A stretch of DNA of 18,588 nt from Scytalidium lignicola (lineage: Eukaryota; Ascomycota; Leotiomycetes). Below are positions 1 through 9,320 of the stretch, piece after piece (within the stretch, counting starts at the first letter, position 1; each line of letters begins with the position of its first letter). Made by a program: the position numbers and the translations under genes. The notes beneath the pieces were generated by a model. The model saw only the letters and a list, made by a program, of their open reading frames with translations. It searched no databases and was not told where the DNA came from. The stretch spans positions 1 to 18,588 of the forward strand of contig NCSJ02000548.1 in NCBI GenBank assembly GCA_002812745.2, given 5' to 3'.

Positions 1-243
1 CCCCCTCGCGGAGTCGACCGCTACGGTGGTGGTGGTGGTGGTCGTGACGACCGTTATGGCCGTGATGACCGTCGTGGAGGATATGGAGACCGTTATGAGA
101 GAGGAGGTGACCGTGAAGGTGGTCGCTCTCGTGATGCTGCTCCAGCAGCAGCCTATGGTGACCCAGCTCCTCGTGGAGAAGCTAGAGAGCCATATGGAGG
201 TAGAGACTACGCGGATGAGCGATACTCCCGTCGTCCATATTGA
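1..243 (+). CDS. C-terminal end of an RG/RGG-rich, probably RNA-binding protein (5' partial)
   Basis: An open frame enters from the left edge and runs 80 codons to TGA at 241-243. The segment is dominated by Arg, Gly, Asp and Tyr: six consecutive Gly codons (a GGT run at 25-42), then repeated RDDRYG, RRGGYGDRY and RGGDREGG blocks, an Ala/Pro patch (DAAPAAAYGDPAP) and the end ERYSRRPY. Such tails follow RRM domains in many nuclear RNA-binding or splicing proteins, including fungal Tra2-like proteins, where they bind RNA and are methylated on arginine. No RRM lies inside the window, so the family assignment is inference from composition alone. The frame starting at 26 (Val-rich) is a shadow of this repeat. 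A possible intron at 200-259 would replace the last residues; see the separate entry. Confidence 0.75.
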   Translation, partial: PPRGVDRYGGGGGGRDDRYGRDDRRGGYGDRYERGGDREGGRSRDAAPAAAYGDPAPRGEAREPYGGRDYADERYSRRPY

Positions 244-259
244 TTGCTAACCGATACAG
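200..259 (+). other. Candidate alternative intron (exitron-like) at the 3' end of the RG-rich gene
   Basis: GTAGAG at 200-205 could act as a donor. A textbook fungal branch point and acceptor (GCTAAC at 246-251, ATACAG ending at 259) straddles the stop codon at 241-243. Removing these 60 bases keeps the frame and gives a shorter tail, PYGGAERPAR, with a stop at 280-282. Retaining them gives the DYADERYSRRPY ending. The acceptor looks real and the donor is mediocre, so this may be a regulated or minor isoform. Confidence 0.4.
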
Positions 260-1839
260 GTGCGGAGCGCCCTGCTCGTTAAACTCGCACGATCTCGATT
301 AGCAACCAAAGCTTGGATCGGCGGATTTCATTGATGCGGGAGCACTTCCACTTGTACTTCTTTGTTTCTTTTTTTTTTAACCAAAAGCTTCGGGGCGACG
401 GGATGTGCCAAAAATAAGAGAGCAGCTTTCGTCTCTTCTAGACTCGGCGGATCGAGATCAGGCGAACTCGCTGGTCATTTCATGACTTGCAATACGGATG
501 CTAGGAATTTTCTTTTCTGTTTTCTCATCGGGTATCTTCGGCAGCACTATTTTCGGTCAATCAGGCGGGTTTCCATACAGCAAAGGTCAACCTAAAATTG
601 GTTGTTCTTCCCTGGAACAGATCACTAGGTTTTTGCGATCAGCCTTTCAGCACAGCAACTTATGCCCTCTTGTACCACTATTCAGCTTTGCACAACTTCT
701 CTATCACCTTGTTTTCGGCCATTACGCTTTTCGCAACTCGAGACTTGGTCATCTTAGTCGCCAGAACAATTCGTTGCAGCTCGCTCGTATCCTGTGACCA
801 ACATTGCACGCGAACATTGACAACAGTTCCCACCGTGCCTATTTAATACGGTTCGAAATACTCCTGAAATTGCCATTTGTCGCCTGTTCGAACCTATATC
901 ACTATTATTATCAATCTCCGTTATTTCGTAAACTTTAATAGGCGACTTGTCGTAATGTGCCCTACACCGCCAATTTCCAAACTGTTTCCTGAATTCATCA
1001 AGCAACAAATATGGCAGCCTCACATAAGCCTTTGCCGAGACAAGTTGCGAATAAAGGTGGTATTTATCTTGCTAATATAGTTGCTAACATTTATATACTT
1101 TAGATGATGTATACTATTGTGAGTGTGGGCTGGTAAGTTCGAAATATAGAAAAGCCATACAGTCTAAGAAGTCCCTGCCTCTGTCAGCTATGGTAATATG
1201 CTTTAAGTTTAAAGGCCCGAGTGTCTCATCTGGATATGTCACAAGCGATATGCAAGATTTCGAAGCCTTGGTGCCTATTAAGGTTTGCGTGTTAAAAGGT
1301 ATTACGTGGATAACATTAATTATGACTTGAAAGTTGTCTTAAGTTTTACACATTATTATGCTAGCAAGAACTTACATTATTTATACACAGACAACTAAAT
1401 ACAACAGCGCTTACAGTATACCCCTTTCTTTTTTTCTTTCAAAGCTAGACTTCATTTTAGAACCCAATAGTTAGAAAACATTTAACTGGAGTAAAGGATC
1501 GTATATCACCAGGAAGAGGTCTGAGTTAGAATATTTTATTTTAGACGTAGCTAGTTCGGTACCATGACATGCATATACACTTACTCCTATGCGTGTTGAT
1601 TATTATCAGAACATCCCAAGGAAATTCGTGTCTTCAGACTATCCTACTCGAGAGTCGAAGACCTTATCAGTAAAAGGAAAAGTAGTCATTCAGAAGACCC
1701 ATTATGCGTTAGTATGAAACTTCCTAGAGAAGTAACGTCATAGGCTGCGAAAATAAGAAAAGAACATCTAGCGAGAGCCGATGTGATGGGGGTCCAGAGA
1801 AATCCACTTGCATTCATCTTGTACACGACCCTTGAGATT
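244..1839. other. Gene-poor intergenic region
   Basis: About 1.6 kb with no frame I can support. The first part (to about 870) has moderate GC, with a T-run near 368-378, and is probably 3' UTR and flanking DNA of the RG-rich gene. From about 870 to 1800 the DNA is markedly AT-rich, with many short stop-broken frames on both strands. GGTTCGAAA near 850 resembles a tRNA B-box but has no partner A-box or cloverleaf. I see no transposon coding, terminal repeats or structural RNA. Confidence 0.5.
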
Positions 1840-3585
1840 TTATCTGTACCAGACCTTTGTACTTTTAACCGGTGATGGACCGCAGCTATCTCTATTTATG
1901 TAAGAAGATGGAGATGAATCCTCTATGGAGAGTGGTGTTGCTGGTCGATAGTTATGCCGCAATTTTGTTCCAGGACGGGCAGTCATATAAGAACCGACGT
2001 GATGTTCTGTGGCTATACAGTCCTTTGATGGTGATACCTGTTCCTTTACTAGTTGTTTTTCTCTGCGAAATCTTGCTCGAGAGAATAAATTACGTGGCTT
2101 AGTAAAAATCTTCTTGGATGCTGCTGTAGGTGTTGAGGATATCTCGGATTGTACATCGGACTCAGATGTAGTGTGTGGAATTGAAGAGTGTTTATGGGGA
2201 GAAGTAGTAGGAGACTTGCAGTTTGCAGCCACTGGCATTGCAACTGCTGTACCGATGAACGGCTCTGGAGAGTCTGTATGTGCTCGTTCTAGGTAAGAAA
2301 TGAGAGATGGTGTGATGGACGACCTTCTTGAGTGGGTTTCGGGTTGTAGTGCACAGGATAGTCGTCGATTGTGAGGGTGTGATAGTCTATGGGGTGGGAT
2401 TTGGGGTGTTTGACGGCGTAGGAGTGACCTGTTTATACCTTCAGTCTGATTGTCTTCGTATCCAAGAAATCTAGAGGTTGGAATGCGAGAAGTAAGCTGT
2501 GTTTCAGAGTACCCGGGCGGATCAACAAATGGGTCTTGTTCGTTTCCATTTTCAGAAGATTCCTCGGAGCTACCCTCAAAGCTTGATGATATCCATGGTG
2601 TAGCATCTTCGTTTGAATCGAAACTGCCACTTGTAACATCATCTTCATTGTCGTCATACTTGTATTCGTCTTCTCTCTGTATAGACGGCCTAACTGAAAT
2701 AGGGGTTGGAGATGTAGAGAGCAGACTTCTAGAATAAGAAGATGGGATAATTTGCAACATTTTAAGGTAATCCCAGCTTCGATAATGTAATGAAAAGCTG
2801 ACAAATGGTTTGTCTTTGGGATCTTTCAGATACCACTCGTAGTATTGAGAATCTTTAGGATGTTCAAGCAATCCGTTACTAGGCATTCTTGACAATATTA
2901 GCTACGAACCGGAACTTCTATATCGAAGGCCCTTACTTTATACCATATCTCTCTTGATCTCTGAAGTATTCCTTTCTGGCAACTCTCTGCTTCCTCCCTG
3001 TAGCTCGAAAGACAATAATTTCAATAAGTCCACCATCAGTTGCTACAGAACGTGGTGAAACCTCGTTAGCGAAATAGAAATGTCTCGATTCAACACCGTC
3101 ATTTTTGTGGAGTATTCCATCATCCTTGTAGTTCCAACGGCTACTGGGCTCAAAAAGACCTCTCATAACCTGCCCACTTGGCATAGTCTTAGTATCAACG
3201 CCCCATGATGCCACGTTTGCGCCATTCATAAAGAGTTTGAAGTAGTAGAAGTTTGATACTGGAGTTTCTGATCTAAGAATGTTGTATTGAATCCGGAATC
3301 GAGTCCCTGAAAAATTATAAGCTTTCCCATCTTGGTTAGGTATAAGGTTTCAATACCTGGAATTGAGGGAATATACACCGAAATACTTGACTGCCTTCCT
3401 AATAAACGGTCGGCCTTGCTATCAGAGGTAACCTCTGGAGGACTTGACTCTTCGAAAGACCCATGCATGCGGAGGTCTGGACTTCTGTATGTGAATTGGC
3501 TACTTTCAGGGTGTGGAAATTCTGGAAAAGTATCTAGGTCGCGCTCGGAGACTACTGAGAGCTTGATGTTTTGAAAAGTAGGCAT
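1840..3585 (-). CDS. Uncharacterised conserved filamentous-fungal protein, three exons
   Basis: Exons on the minus strand are 3585-3357, 3306-2937 and 2887-1840, with introns of 50 and 49 bp, both GT-AG with CTAAC/CTAAT branch points. The phases join cleanly into 548 residues. The start is the ATG at 3585 (MPTFQNIKL); an in-frame ATG at 3675 is possible but adds an unconvincing extension. The first ~230 residues look like one conserved globular domain: SVYIPSIPGTRFRIQY, a strand-rich stretch, NGANVASWGVD, GLFEPSSRWNYKD, GGLIEIIVFRATGRK, RDQERYGIKMPSNGLLEHP, then DPKDKPFVSFSLHYRSW. I recall this pattern from unnamed ascomycete proteins, but know of no function. The remaining ~310 residues are Ser/Pro/Thr-rich with acidic and RRxS-like basic patches, and are likely disordered and phosphorylated. 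No signal peptide or membrane segment is visible. Confidence 0.8.
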
Positions 3586-4090
3586 CGTGTAGATTACCTG
3601 TTTCAATAAGAGAATTGATAGAAAACTGAATTGCTCATAGCCTTGTTTGTGAGGAGGAGGCCATATATTAACCACTGTTTTAGCGAGTTCTGAGAAAGCC
3701 TATTGCAGAATCGAAAGTGAATAACACAAAATCACTCCTGACATATTAGCATTAGCAAGACCGAGGAGCTCTTGTCAGTACATGATAACATACCGGAGAG
3801 AAGGTCTTTATATGCTATTTAGAGTAACGTAGTCTAGAGCATAGATATAATTTATTAGTATGTCCTTGAGAGAATAGCTGCTAAACCTGACTTCGAAACG
3901 ATATCACTAGAACATGAGATCAGCAATCTCAATTCGTTCGCGCAAGAGACATAAAAGCATCGAGAGTATATTGCAGTTCGTAAAGACTGAAATCTTTATA
4001 TTATGGTACATAACTTACTAGAAACAAAAGGGAGTTGTTCGAATTCCTTGGGATGGGACAGTTGTATGAACCAAATGAGAAGAGAGACCC
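3586..4090. other. Intergenic region upstream of the conserved unknown gene
   Basis: About 0.5 kb of AT-rich DNA between the start of the conserved unknown gene and the candidate micropeptide gene. It should hold the promoter of the former and the 3' end of the latter. No coding frame, repeat or RNA gene is visible on either strand. Confidence 0.4.
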
Positions 4091-4277
4091 TCAAAATCCA
4101 TCTACTTGTTCCAACCAAACCAAGATCCTAAAAAAGAAAATAACCACTGGAATGACAATAGTTTGACTGACATGATACATTGTGTTTGCAATTTCTAATC
4201 GCATACCTATCGAGATGATAGGCAAGATTCAAACTATACTTATCCCACTTCGCCAAGGCCCTTCTGACAGCATCCAT
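4091..4277 (-). CDS. Candidate spliced small protein of 35 residues, unknown function
   Basis: Exon 1 is 4277-4207 and opens MDAVRRALAKWDKYSLN, followed by LAYHLDR. A 79-bp intron (4206-4128) starts GTATGC and ends in a strong pyrimidine tract, TTCTTTTTTTAG. Exon 2 (4127-4091) encodes ILVWLEQVDGF and TGA. The joined frame is 36 codons with the stop. The peptide has a basic amphipathic N-terminus and three aromatic positions in the helix-like stretch, unlike random AT-rich translation. It lies 92 bp downstream of the NDUFS5 stop codon on the same strand. I do not recognise the family. It could be a real micropeptide, a 3' UTR coincidence, or the first exons of something longer if splicing differs. 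The support is one convincing intron plus sensible amino-acid composition. Confidence 0.4.
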
Positions 4278-4369
4278 TTTCTATTTGAAATAGTAATAAA
4301 TAAATGCTGAAATTTGGTATCAAAATACCATTCCTTATGTACAAGTCCTGACAGCTAGCTTAGCACAGC

Positions 4370-4837
4370 TCACTTCGTTCCAAGAACAGCTTTAGTGTCC
4401 TCTTCCTTCCCCAGTAATCCTAAATTCCGTATCTCGCCGGCCTTTGGTTTTGGTGCATCATCTTGCGCAGTTGACGCTGCACTTATTCGATATGCTGTCT
4501 GTATAGCGCGTGTTCTCATAGCCTAAGCCGGGAAAGCACCGGAATCAGTGACTGATGTTCAGAGAATCTGGTGTCTTCAAGATACCAACCTCCTTCTTGT
4601 GATGCAAACACTCATAGTAATCCTCTAATATTGGTACACATTTGCGCTTTCCAGAATCGTCTTCCGATGTGGTATTCACAACATAGCATGCTAGGACGTC
4701 CTGCCAGAAAGGAAAGCAGCGGGATGGACCTACAACAGTTTAGCATTGAGTAATATGGAGGGCATGCAACACCGGAAACTATAAAGTGGGGTTGAGGAGA
4801 TGCACATACCCCCATTGAGCCCATATCCAGATGCCAT
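4370..4837 (-). CDS. NADH:ubiquinone oxidoreductase subunit NDUFS5 (complex I accessory subunit), three exons
   Basis: Exons on the minus strand are 4837-4810, 4729-4590 and 4522-4370, with introns of 80 and 67 bp; they join to 106 residues. The protein starts MASGYGLNGGPSRCFPFWQ and contains a clear twin CX9C signature: C-FPFWQDVLA-C in the first helix and C-VPILEDYYE-C in the second. It ends with the family-typical KAGEIRNLGLLGKEEDTKAVLG. NDUFS5 is a small accessory subunit on the intermembrane-space face of respiratory complex I. Twin CX9C proteins usually have no cleavable presequence and are trapped by Mia40-dependent disulfide formation, which fits the absence of a targeting leader here. 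Length and motif spacing match fungal homologues as I know them. It is divergent from VPS5 across about 0.2 kb. Confidence 0.93.
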
Positions 4838-5046
4838 GTTGAGTGCTCAATTCGAATTGTCGTTGTTGAACATGGATACATGAAGTCCGCCGACGTTGAC
4901 GGAAGCTTTGGTGCTTTGGCCAATCGGCATGTCTGCCTGAAGTCTGCGGCAGCAAAAGGTCCCGTGGGTTGCGTAACTGTTACGGACCAACTACAGCACT
5001 TGGAAGTTGGACAACGAACCCTATCCAATTGCCGTCGTTCGACATT
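4838..5046. promoter_or_regulatory. Bidirectional promoter between NDUFS5 and VPS5
   Basis: Only 209 bp separate the two divergent start codons, so both core promoters and both 5' leaders must lie here. The segment is less AT-rich than other intergenic DNA in the window. I see no clear TATA box. The frame across it on the minus strand has no support. Confidence 0.6.
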
Positions 5047-7069
5047 ATGGATTTAGAAGACGGCGGTGACTCGCCATGGGGCGGTATGTTGTTTCTAGAA
5101 TACACTGTATTACAATACTGACTACCTGCCTGTAGACGTACCTTCCCGAACTCAGTCCCATGCAACTCTACCCCAGGCTGGAGAAGCAGCTGCTTTTGCT
5201 GGTGGGGGTAAATCATCTCTTTTGAAACAGTACAAATTTCTGATATGTAACAGAGGTCTTACCAAAACCGAAAGACGGATCAGTTGCTGAAGCCACTCCT
5301 GCGCAAGTAAGATCACCTGCTGGACGAGCATCCAGGGCTCCAAGGCGACCTGGAGTAATACCTGCTCGACTTGAGGCTCTGGATGACTCTCTGGGACCAT
5401 TGGGCCCCTTGGGCGACAATGCGCCAGTTGCGCAAGTCGATGATCCTCCTCTCCCCCCACAGAAGGAGCAGACAGCTACACTTCCTATCAGGCAACCTGT
5501 GTCATCTCAGAGCTCCATTAGTCGGAGCATGTTGGATTCGGTGGACTTAAATGAAGATGTTGAGCCAATCTCAGGTCCTCGAATACCACCTCCAGTAGAA
5601 CCGGCTTCAGGACCGTCGGTACAGAGGGAATCTCAGCCTAGTATGAGTATTGAGCAGGCAGCCAAACCTACTTTTGAAATCACTGTTGGGGATCCTCACA
5701 AGGTGGGAGATTTGACAAGTTCACATATTGTGTATCAGGTCCATACGAAAGTGAGATAACAAATATCTAGTCCTCGAGGCAATAAACTAATGGACAATAC
5801 TAGACATCTTCTAAGGCTTATCGACAACCAGAGTTCACAGTTACGCGAAGATATCGGGATTTCTTATGGCTATACAACTCTTTGCATACTAATAATCCGG
5901 GTGTAGTTATCCCACCACCACCAGAGAAGCAAGCTGTCGGCCGGTTTGATTCCAACTTCGTCGAATCGAGACGAGCGGCCCTGGAGAGAATGCTAAACAA
6001 GACCGCTGCTCACCCAACTCTCCAGCATGATGGTGACTTAAAACTATTTTTGGAGAGTGAGGCTTTCAATGTGGATGTTAAGCACAAAGAACGAAAAGAG
6101 CCTGCTATAGGTGAAAGCAAAGGCATGTTCAGCGGTCTTGGTATATCCGTAGGTGGAGGTGGAAAGTTTATTGAACAAGACGATGTATGTGATTACTTTA
6201 TTGATATTAAACCATGCTAACAACACTAGTGGTTTCACGAACGCCGAATATATTTGGATGCCCTTGAAAATCAGCTTAAGGCACTCCTGAAAGCTATCGA
6301 TACTGTAGTTACTCAACGAAAAGGCATGGCGGAAGCTGCGGGTGACTTCTCAGCATCTTTACATGCTCTGTCTACCGTGGAACTCTCCTCATCTCTCTCA
6401 GGGCCCCTGGAGGCTCTCTCCGATCTACAGCTTAGAATTAGGGAGCTCTATGAAAGACAAGCACAACAAGACGTGTTAACTTTGGGCATCACGATCGATG
6501 AATATATTCGATTGATCGGAAGTATCAAGCAGGCGTTTTCTCAACGACAGAAGGCATACTATTCATGGCATTCTGCGGAATCCGAAATGCAAAAGCGCAA
6601 GGCAACTCAGGATAAACTCCTAAGGCAAGGGAAAACTCAACAGGACCGTCTTACTCAAATGCAAGCAGAACTTAATGACGCGGAGCGGAAAGTCCACCAA
6701 GCTAGGCTACTGTTTGAAGATATGGGTCGCTTAATGAGAAATGAGCTTGAGCGGTTTGAGCGTGAGAAAGTCGAGGATTTCAAGAGTGGAGTTGAGACCT
6801 TCCTTGAAAGCGCTGTGGAGGCGCAGAAAGAGGTTAGTAGTGTCTTTATGAAGGCAGGGATTATGCTAATACTTTAACAGCTCATCGAACTCTGGGAGAC
6901 ATTCCTGATGCAGCTGGATGCAGAAGAGGATGAGAATGCATTCTACAAACCCCCTGTTGAACCAGCGGCACGCGCCTCGGCAGAGAGGAAGTTATCAGGA
7001 GAGACAGCTGTTGGATCACAAGCTGCTGGACCAGGTGAAGTAGTTGCTGACGATGATGATGAGGACTAA
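5047..7069 (+). CDS. VPS5: Vps5/SNX1-type sorting nexin (PX-BAR), retromer subunit, six exons
   Basis: Exons are 5047-5083, 5136-5207, 5254-5750, 5804-6184, 6230-6832 and 6881-7069. The five GT-AG introns are 45-53 bp, and the join gives 592 residues, a usual length for fungal Vps5. The start MDLEDGGDSPWG fits the acidic N-terminus of the family. A disordered, Pro-rich region follows, including SLGPLGPLGD. The PX domain spans about residues 175-290 (FEITVGDPHKVGDL; RRYRDF at 217-222, with the arginine expected to contact PI3P; PPPPEKQ loop). A BAR domain covers about 330-550, with long heptad-like helices (LYERQAQQDV, QRQKAYYSWHSAE, ERFEREKVEDF). The tail is very acidic. Vps5 pairs with Vps17 to curve endosomal membrane and works with Vps26-29-35 to recycle receptors to the Golgi. 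No other retromer gene is nearby. Confidence 0.95.
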
Positions 7070-7395
7070 ATTTTATTAATCGCTCCAAATAGTATTTAAA
7101 AAACAATGAATGAGCTGAGAACAAGCTGTAAGATATATCAAAATATTTTAATGGGCTCGGCCTTAATATTTTTCAACCCCCGTAATCAAGTTTTCTATAT
7201 TTTTTACAGGAGTCATGCTAACTTCAAACGCCGCCCATGACTCAACTAGAGTAATATCCCACGCTGCTTGATAGTACAATGCCACTTATGTTACAATCCA
7301 ATCTTTTCACACCTTGAAGAGATGGGTATCAATATCATCCATGCTGACAGTGCTTTGGTTTATCATTGCTGATTCAATCCTGCCATAACCGCTCT
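7070..7395. other. Convergent 3' ends of VPS5 and bL31m genes
   Basis: A 326-bp AT-rich stretch between two stop codons that face each other. It should hold both 3' UTRs and polyadenylation sites (AT-rich runs around 7067-7105 and 7140-7205). Nothing else is visible. Confidence 0.5.
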
Positions 7396-7815
7396 TTATT
7401 TCTTTCGATTTGGTCCCTCGTTTGCCGCTGCAGCGCCACTAATAAGATCCATCAAACTCTCCTCTGCATCTTCAGCACTTTCCGCGTCGTCGGTGGCTTC
7501 CATATCCCAGCCTCTACCAAATTTCTCTCTGAAAGCACGTAGCCGACCGGCTTCATCTTGTTCCACATTTCGTAGACTATCTAAACTTGGCTGCCACATT
7601 GGATGATTTCTTGTGTCTTTTGTTGACTTTAAGACAGGTTGGGGGGATGTTGTTCGTTGTGTGTAGGAGGATCCGTCTGAGAGGATGACTAGTTGTGTGA
7701 AGGTGTAGGGTCGATGTGGACGTCTAAGAAGAGAAGCATGGCGAATTTGTTGTGAGGAGTGCGGGAATTGAGAGATCTGGGCTCTTCGTAAGACTTGAGT
7801 GGGTAATTTTGCCAT
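7396..7815 (-). CDS. Mitochondrial large-subunit ribosomal protein bL31m
   Basis: A single exon of 139 residues. The N-terminus (MAKLPTQVLRRAQISQFPH to RHASLLRRPHR) is basic and poor in acidic residues, as expected for a mitochondrial presequence. The core YTFTQLVILSDGSSYTQRT, then KSTKDTRNHPMWQPS and a Phe-Gly-Arg segment (FREKFGRGWDM), is the pattern of the fungal bL31m family (yeast Mrpl36). The C-terminus is acidic and then basic. In yeast this protein sits on the central protuberance of the mitoribosome and takes part in inter-subunit contacts. The gene is divergent from the flavin-reductase-like gene, sharing about 0.22 kb of upstream DNA. No intron is needed. The identification is by motif recall and is strong for the core. 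Confidence 0.9.
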   Translation of the reverse strand: MAKLPTQVLRRAQISQFPHSSQQIRHASLLRRPHRPYTFTQLVILSDGSSYTQRTTSPQPVLKSTKDTRNHPMWQPSLDSLRNVEQDEAGRLRAFREKFGRGWDMEATDDAESAEDAEESLMDLISGAAAANEGPNRKK

Positions 7816-8039
7816 CTTGGTGAGGATTCTGGCTGTTCAATGCATGGCGGAGGAGTCGTACGGGAAAAGGTGCTTCTCTAAAATATTTGTACGGAGACCC
7901 GAGTGCACCAGTGATGCTACGAATATCAAGTTCCATTGCAAGCAAACGAAGCTTCAAAAAGTTAGCTCAATCGAACTTCGGAATTGATTATTATCTACCA
8001 ATCCTGTCAACACCTATTTTCCTTAGGTACTCAGCTCAA
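7816..8039. promoter_or_regulatory. Shared upstream region of bL31m and the flavin-reductase-like gene
   Basis: 224 bp lie between the divergent start codons chosen here. The plus-strand frame of the downstream gene stays open back to 7887, and an in-frame ATG at 7914 opens a basic, Ser-rich stretch (MLRISSSIASKRSFKKLA). Part of this segment could therefore be coding if translation starts earlier. Confidence 0.45.
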
Positions 8040-8990
8040 ATGATAGGCCACAATGGCACCAATCTGGTATCGAATTATTCCAATGCTGCAAGAGGGTTCT
8101 TTGAATTATTCTATCAGTTCAACCGAATTGGCTGTACCTCTCCTGTGAAAGGTGAGTAGCAGCATGGATAAAAACTCTACATTAACTAATACGATTAGAT
8201 AGTACCCAAGCGCCAGTGCCATTTCAAAGCTGCTCTAAAACTTCATCAACCCGTTCGCCGATGTCTCACTTCAATACTTGCTCCAACCTCACAAAAGCGA
8301 TCCGAGTCAACGATCACTGTCCCTCCAAGGTCTCAAGCTTTGTCAGCTGAACCTCCTCGCTCTACTGAACTACGACATATTATGCGGTCTAGTGTTCACT
8401 CAGTCGTTGTTCTCACAACTACGACTGCTTCAACATCAAATCCGATATCCCGAGGCATGACAGTCTCTTCCTTCACGACCCTGACATTGACTCCGTCCCC
8501 AATTATAACGTTCAATATACGAAGGCCGTCAAGAACACTTGAAGCAATTAGGAGTTCAAAACACTTCCTTATACATATGTTATCGGCAACTGAATCAGGG
8601 GCCCGGGTTGCCAACGTGTTTACTCAGGGGAACGTAGATGATGATGGGAATGAAAAGGATGTGTTTAATAATGAGAATTTTATTATACAGCCTGATGTAG
8701 TAAAGCTCGTGGGGGGAGAGAATATCCGATCAGAGGAGTTAATACTCCCAATGTTGGTCGCAGAAGGCGTAACAAAGGTCCTGCGATGTGAAGTATTGAA
8801 TACTACCCATGATATATCGAAAACTGACGGCTTGGTCGAGGTTGGAGACCATGTACTTGTTCTAGCAAAAGTATTAGACATTTTGAAATCACCAATTGGA
8901 GGGTCTCCGTCCAGTGGAATGGATGAAGAAGACGGCCTGTGCTATGCAAATGGAAAATATAGAAGGCATGGTGAAGTTATCCGACTGTAA
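8040..8990 (+). CDS. Flavin reductase-like, FMN-binding split-barrel protein, probably mitochondrial (two exons, N-terminus uncertain)
   Basis: The domain from about residue 95 to the end fits the flavin reductase-like family: HIMRSSVHSVVVLTT, RGMTVSSFTTLTLTPSPIITFNI, RPSRTLEAI, FLIHMLSATESGARVANVF, EVGDHVLVLAKV and a final LCYANGKYRRHGE. Such proteins bind FMN in a split barrel and reduce flavin or carry out related redox steps; the substrate here is unknown. Exon 2 has no ATG ahead of the domain, so an upstream exon is required. The donor AAAG|GTGAGT at 8152 and the branch TAACTAAT are excellent. Only the acceptor ending at 8202 (GATAG) keeps the frame, because the one at 8198 does not. I place the start at ATG 8040 (299 residues); ATG 7914 is an alternative. 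Exon 2 begins with a basic stretch (HQPVRRCLTSILAPTSQKR) that resembles a mitochondrial presequence, which is odd so far from the start. Confidence 0.75.
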
Positions 8991-9320
8991 AACAGTAATT
9001 GGAAGTATACGAAGGAATTGTATTATAAATAGATGTATGTTAGTTAATAAAAAAGGAGATGATCTGACAAATAATGTTGTTCTTGTTACTATGCTTAGGC
9101 TCTTTTCATTGGAAAAATTCTACTGTACTCTAGCCGATTTGACGGATTTTCAGTAACAATCGCAGATCTGCCATAAACACTGGTACAATTAAGAAAACAC
9201 TGTAATTGTTGGAATTTTAAGCATTCCACATTCTGTCCCTCAGTCTTTCTTCACCGTGCTGAGATTTTTTTTTTACTGGCGAATAGTATGCGAGGCTCGG
9301 GCCAGTCCTGGGTGAACGAT
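8991..9320. other. 3' flank of the flavin-reductase-like gene and distal HSP90 upstream DNA
   Basis: AT-rich DNA with a T-run near 9266-9275 and no supported gene. Short open stretches here on the plus strand continue frames from inside the preceding gene and show no recognisable protein pattern. Confidence 0.4.

Noticed and set aside
26..250. Val-rich frame of 74 codons on the plus strand
   Set aside because: Translation of the GGT/CGT-rich RG repeat in the wrong frame; the frame starting at base 1 gives the sensible RG-rich tail.
754..1023. Minus-strand frame of 89 codons in the intergenic region, and a B-box-like GGTTCGAAA near 850
   Set aside because: No family pattern in the frame. The B-box-like string has no A-box, acceptor stem or cloverleaf around it.
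4612..5028. Minus-strand frame of 138 codons over NDUFS5
   Set aside because: Reads through the NDUFS5 introns and promoter in the wrong frame; the spliced twin CX9C protein explains the region.
8624..8881. Minus-strand Ser/Thr-rich frame inside the flavin-reductase-like gene
   Set aside because: Antisense shadow of a well-supported coding exon.
8896..9156. Plus-strand frame overlapping the end of the flavin-reductase-like gene
   Set aside because: Starts inside the real coding exon in another frame and runs into AT-rich flank with no protein pattern.
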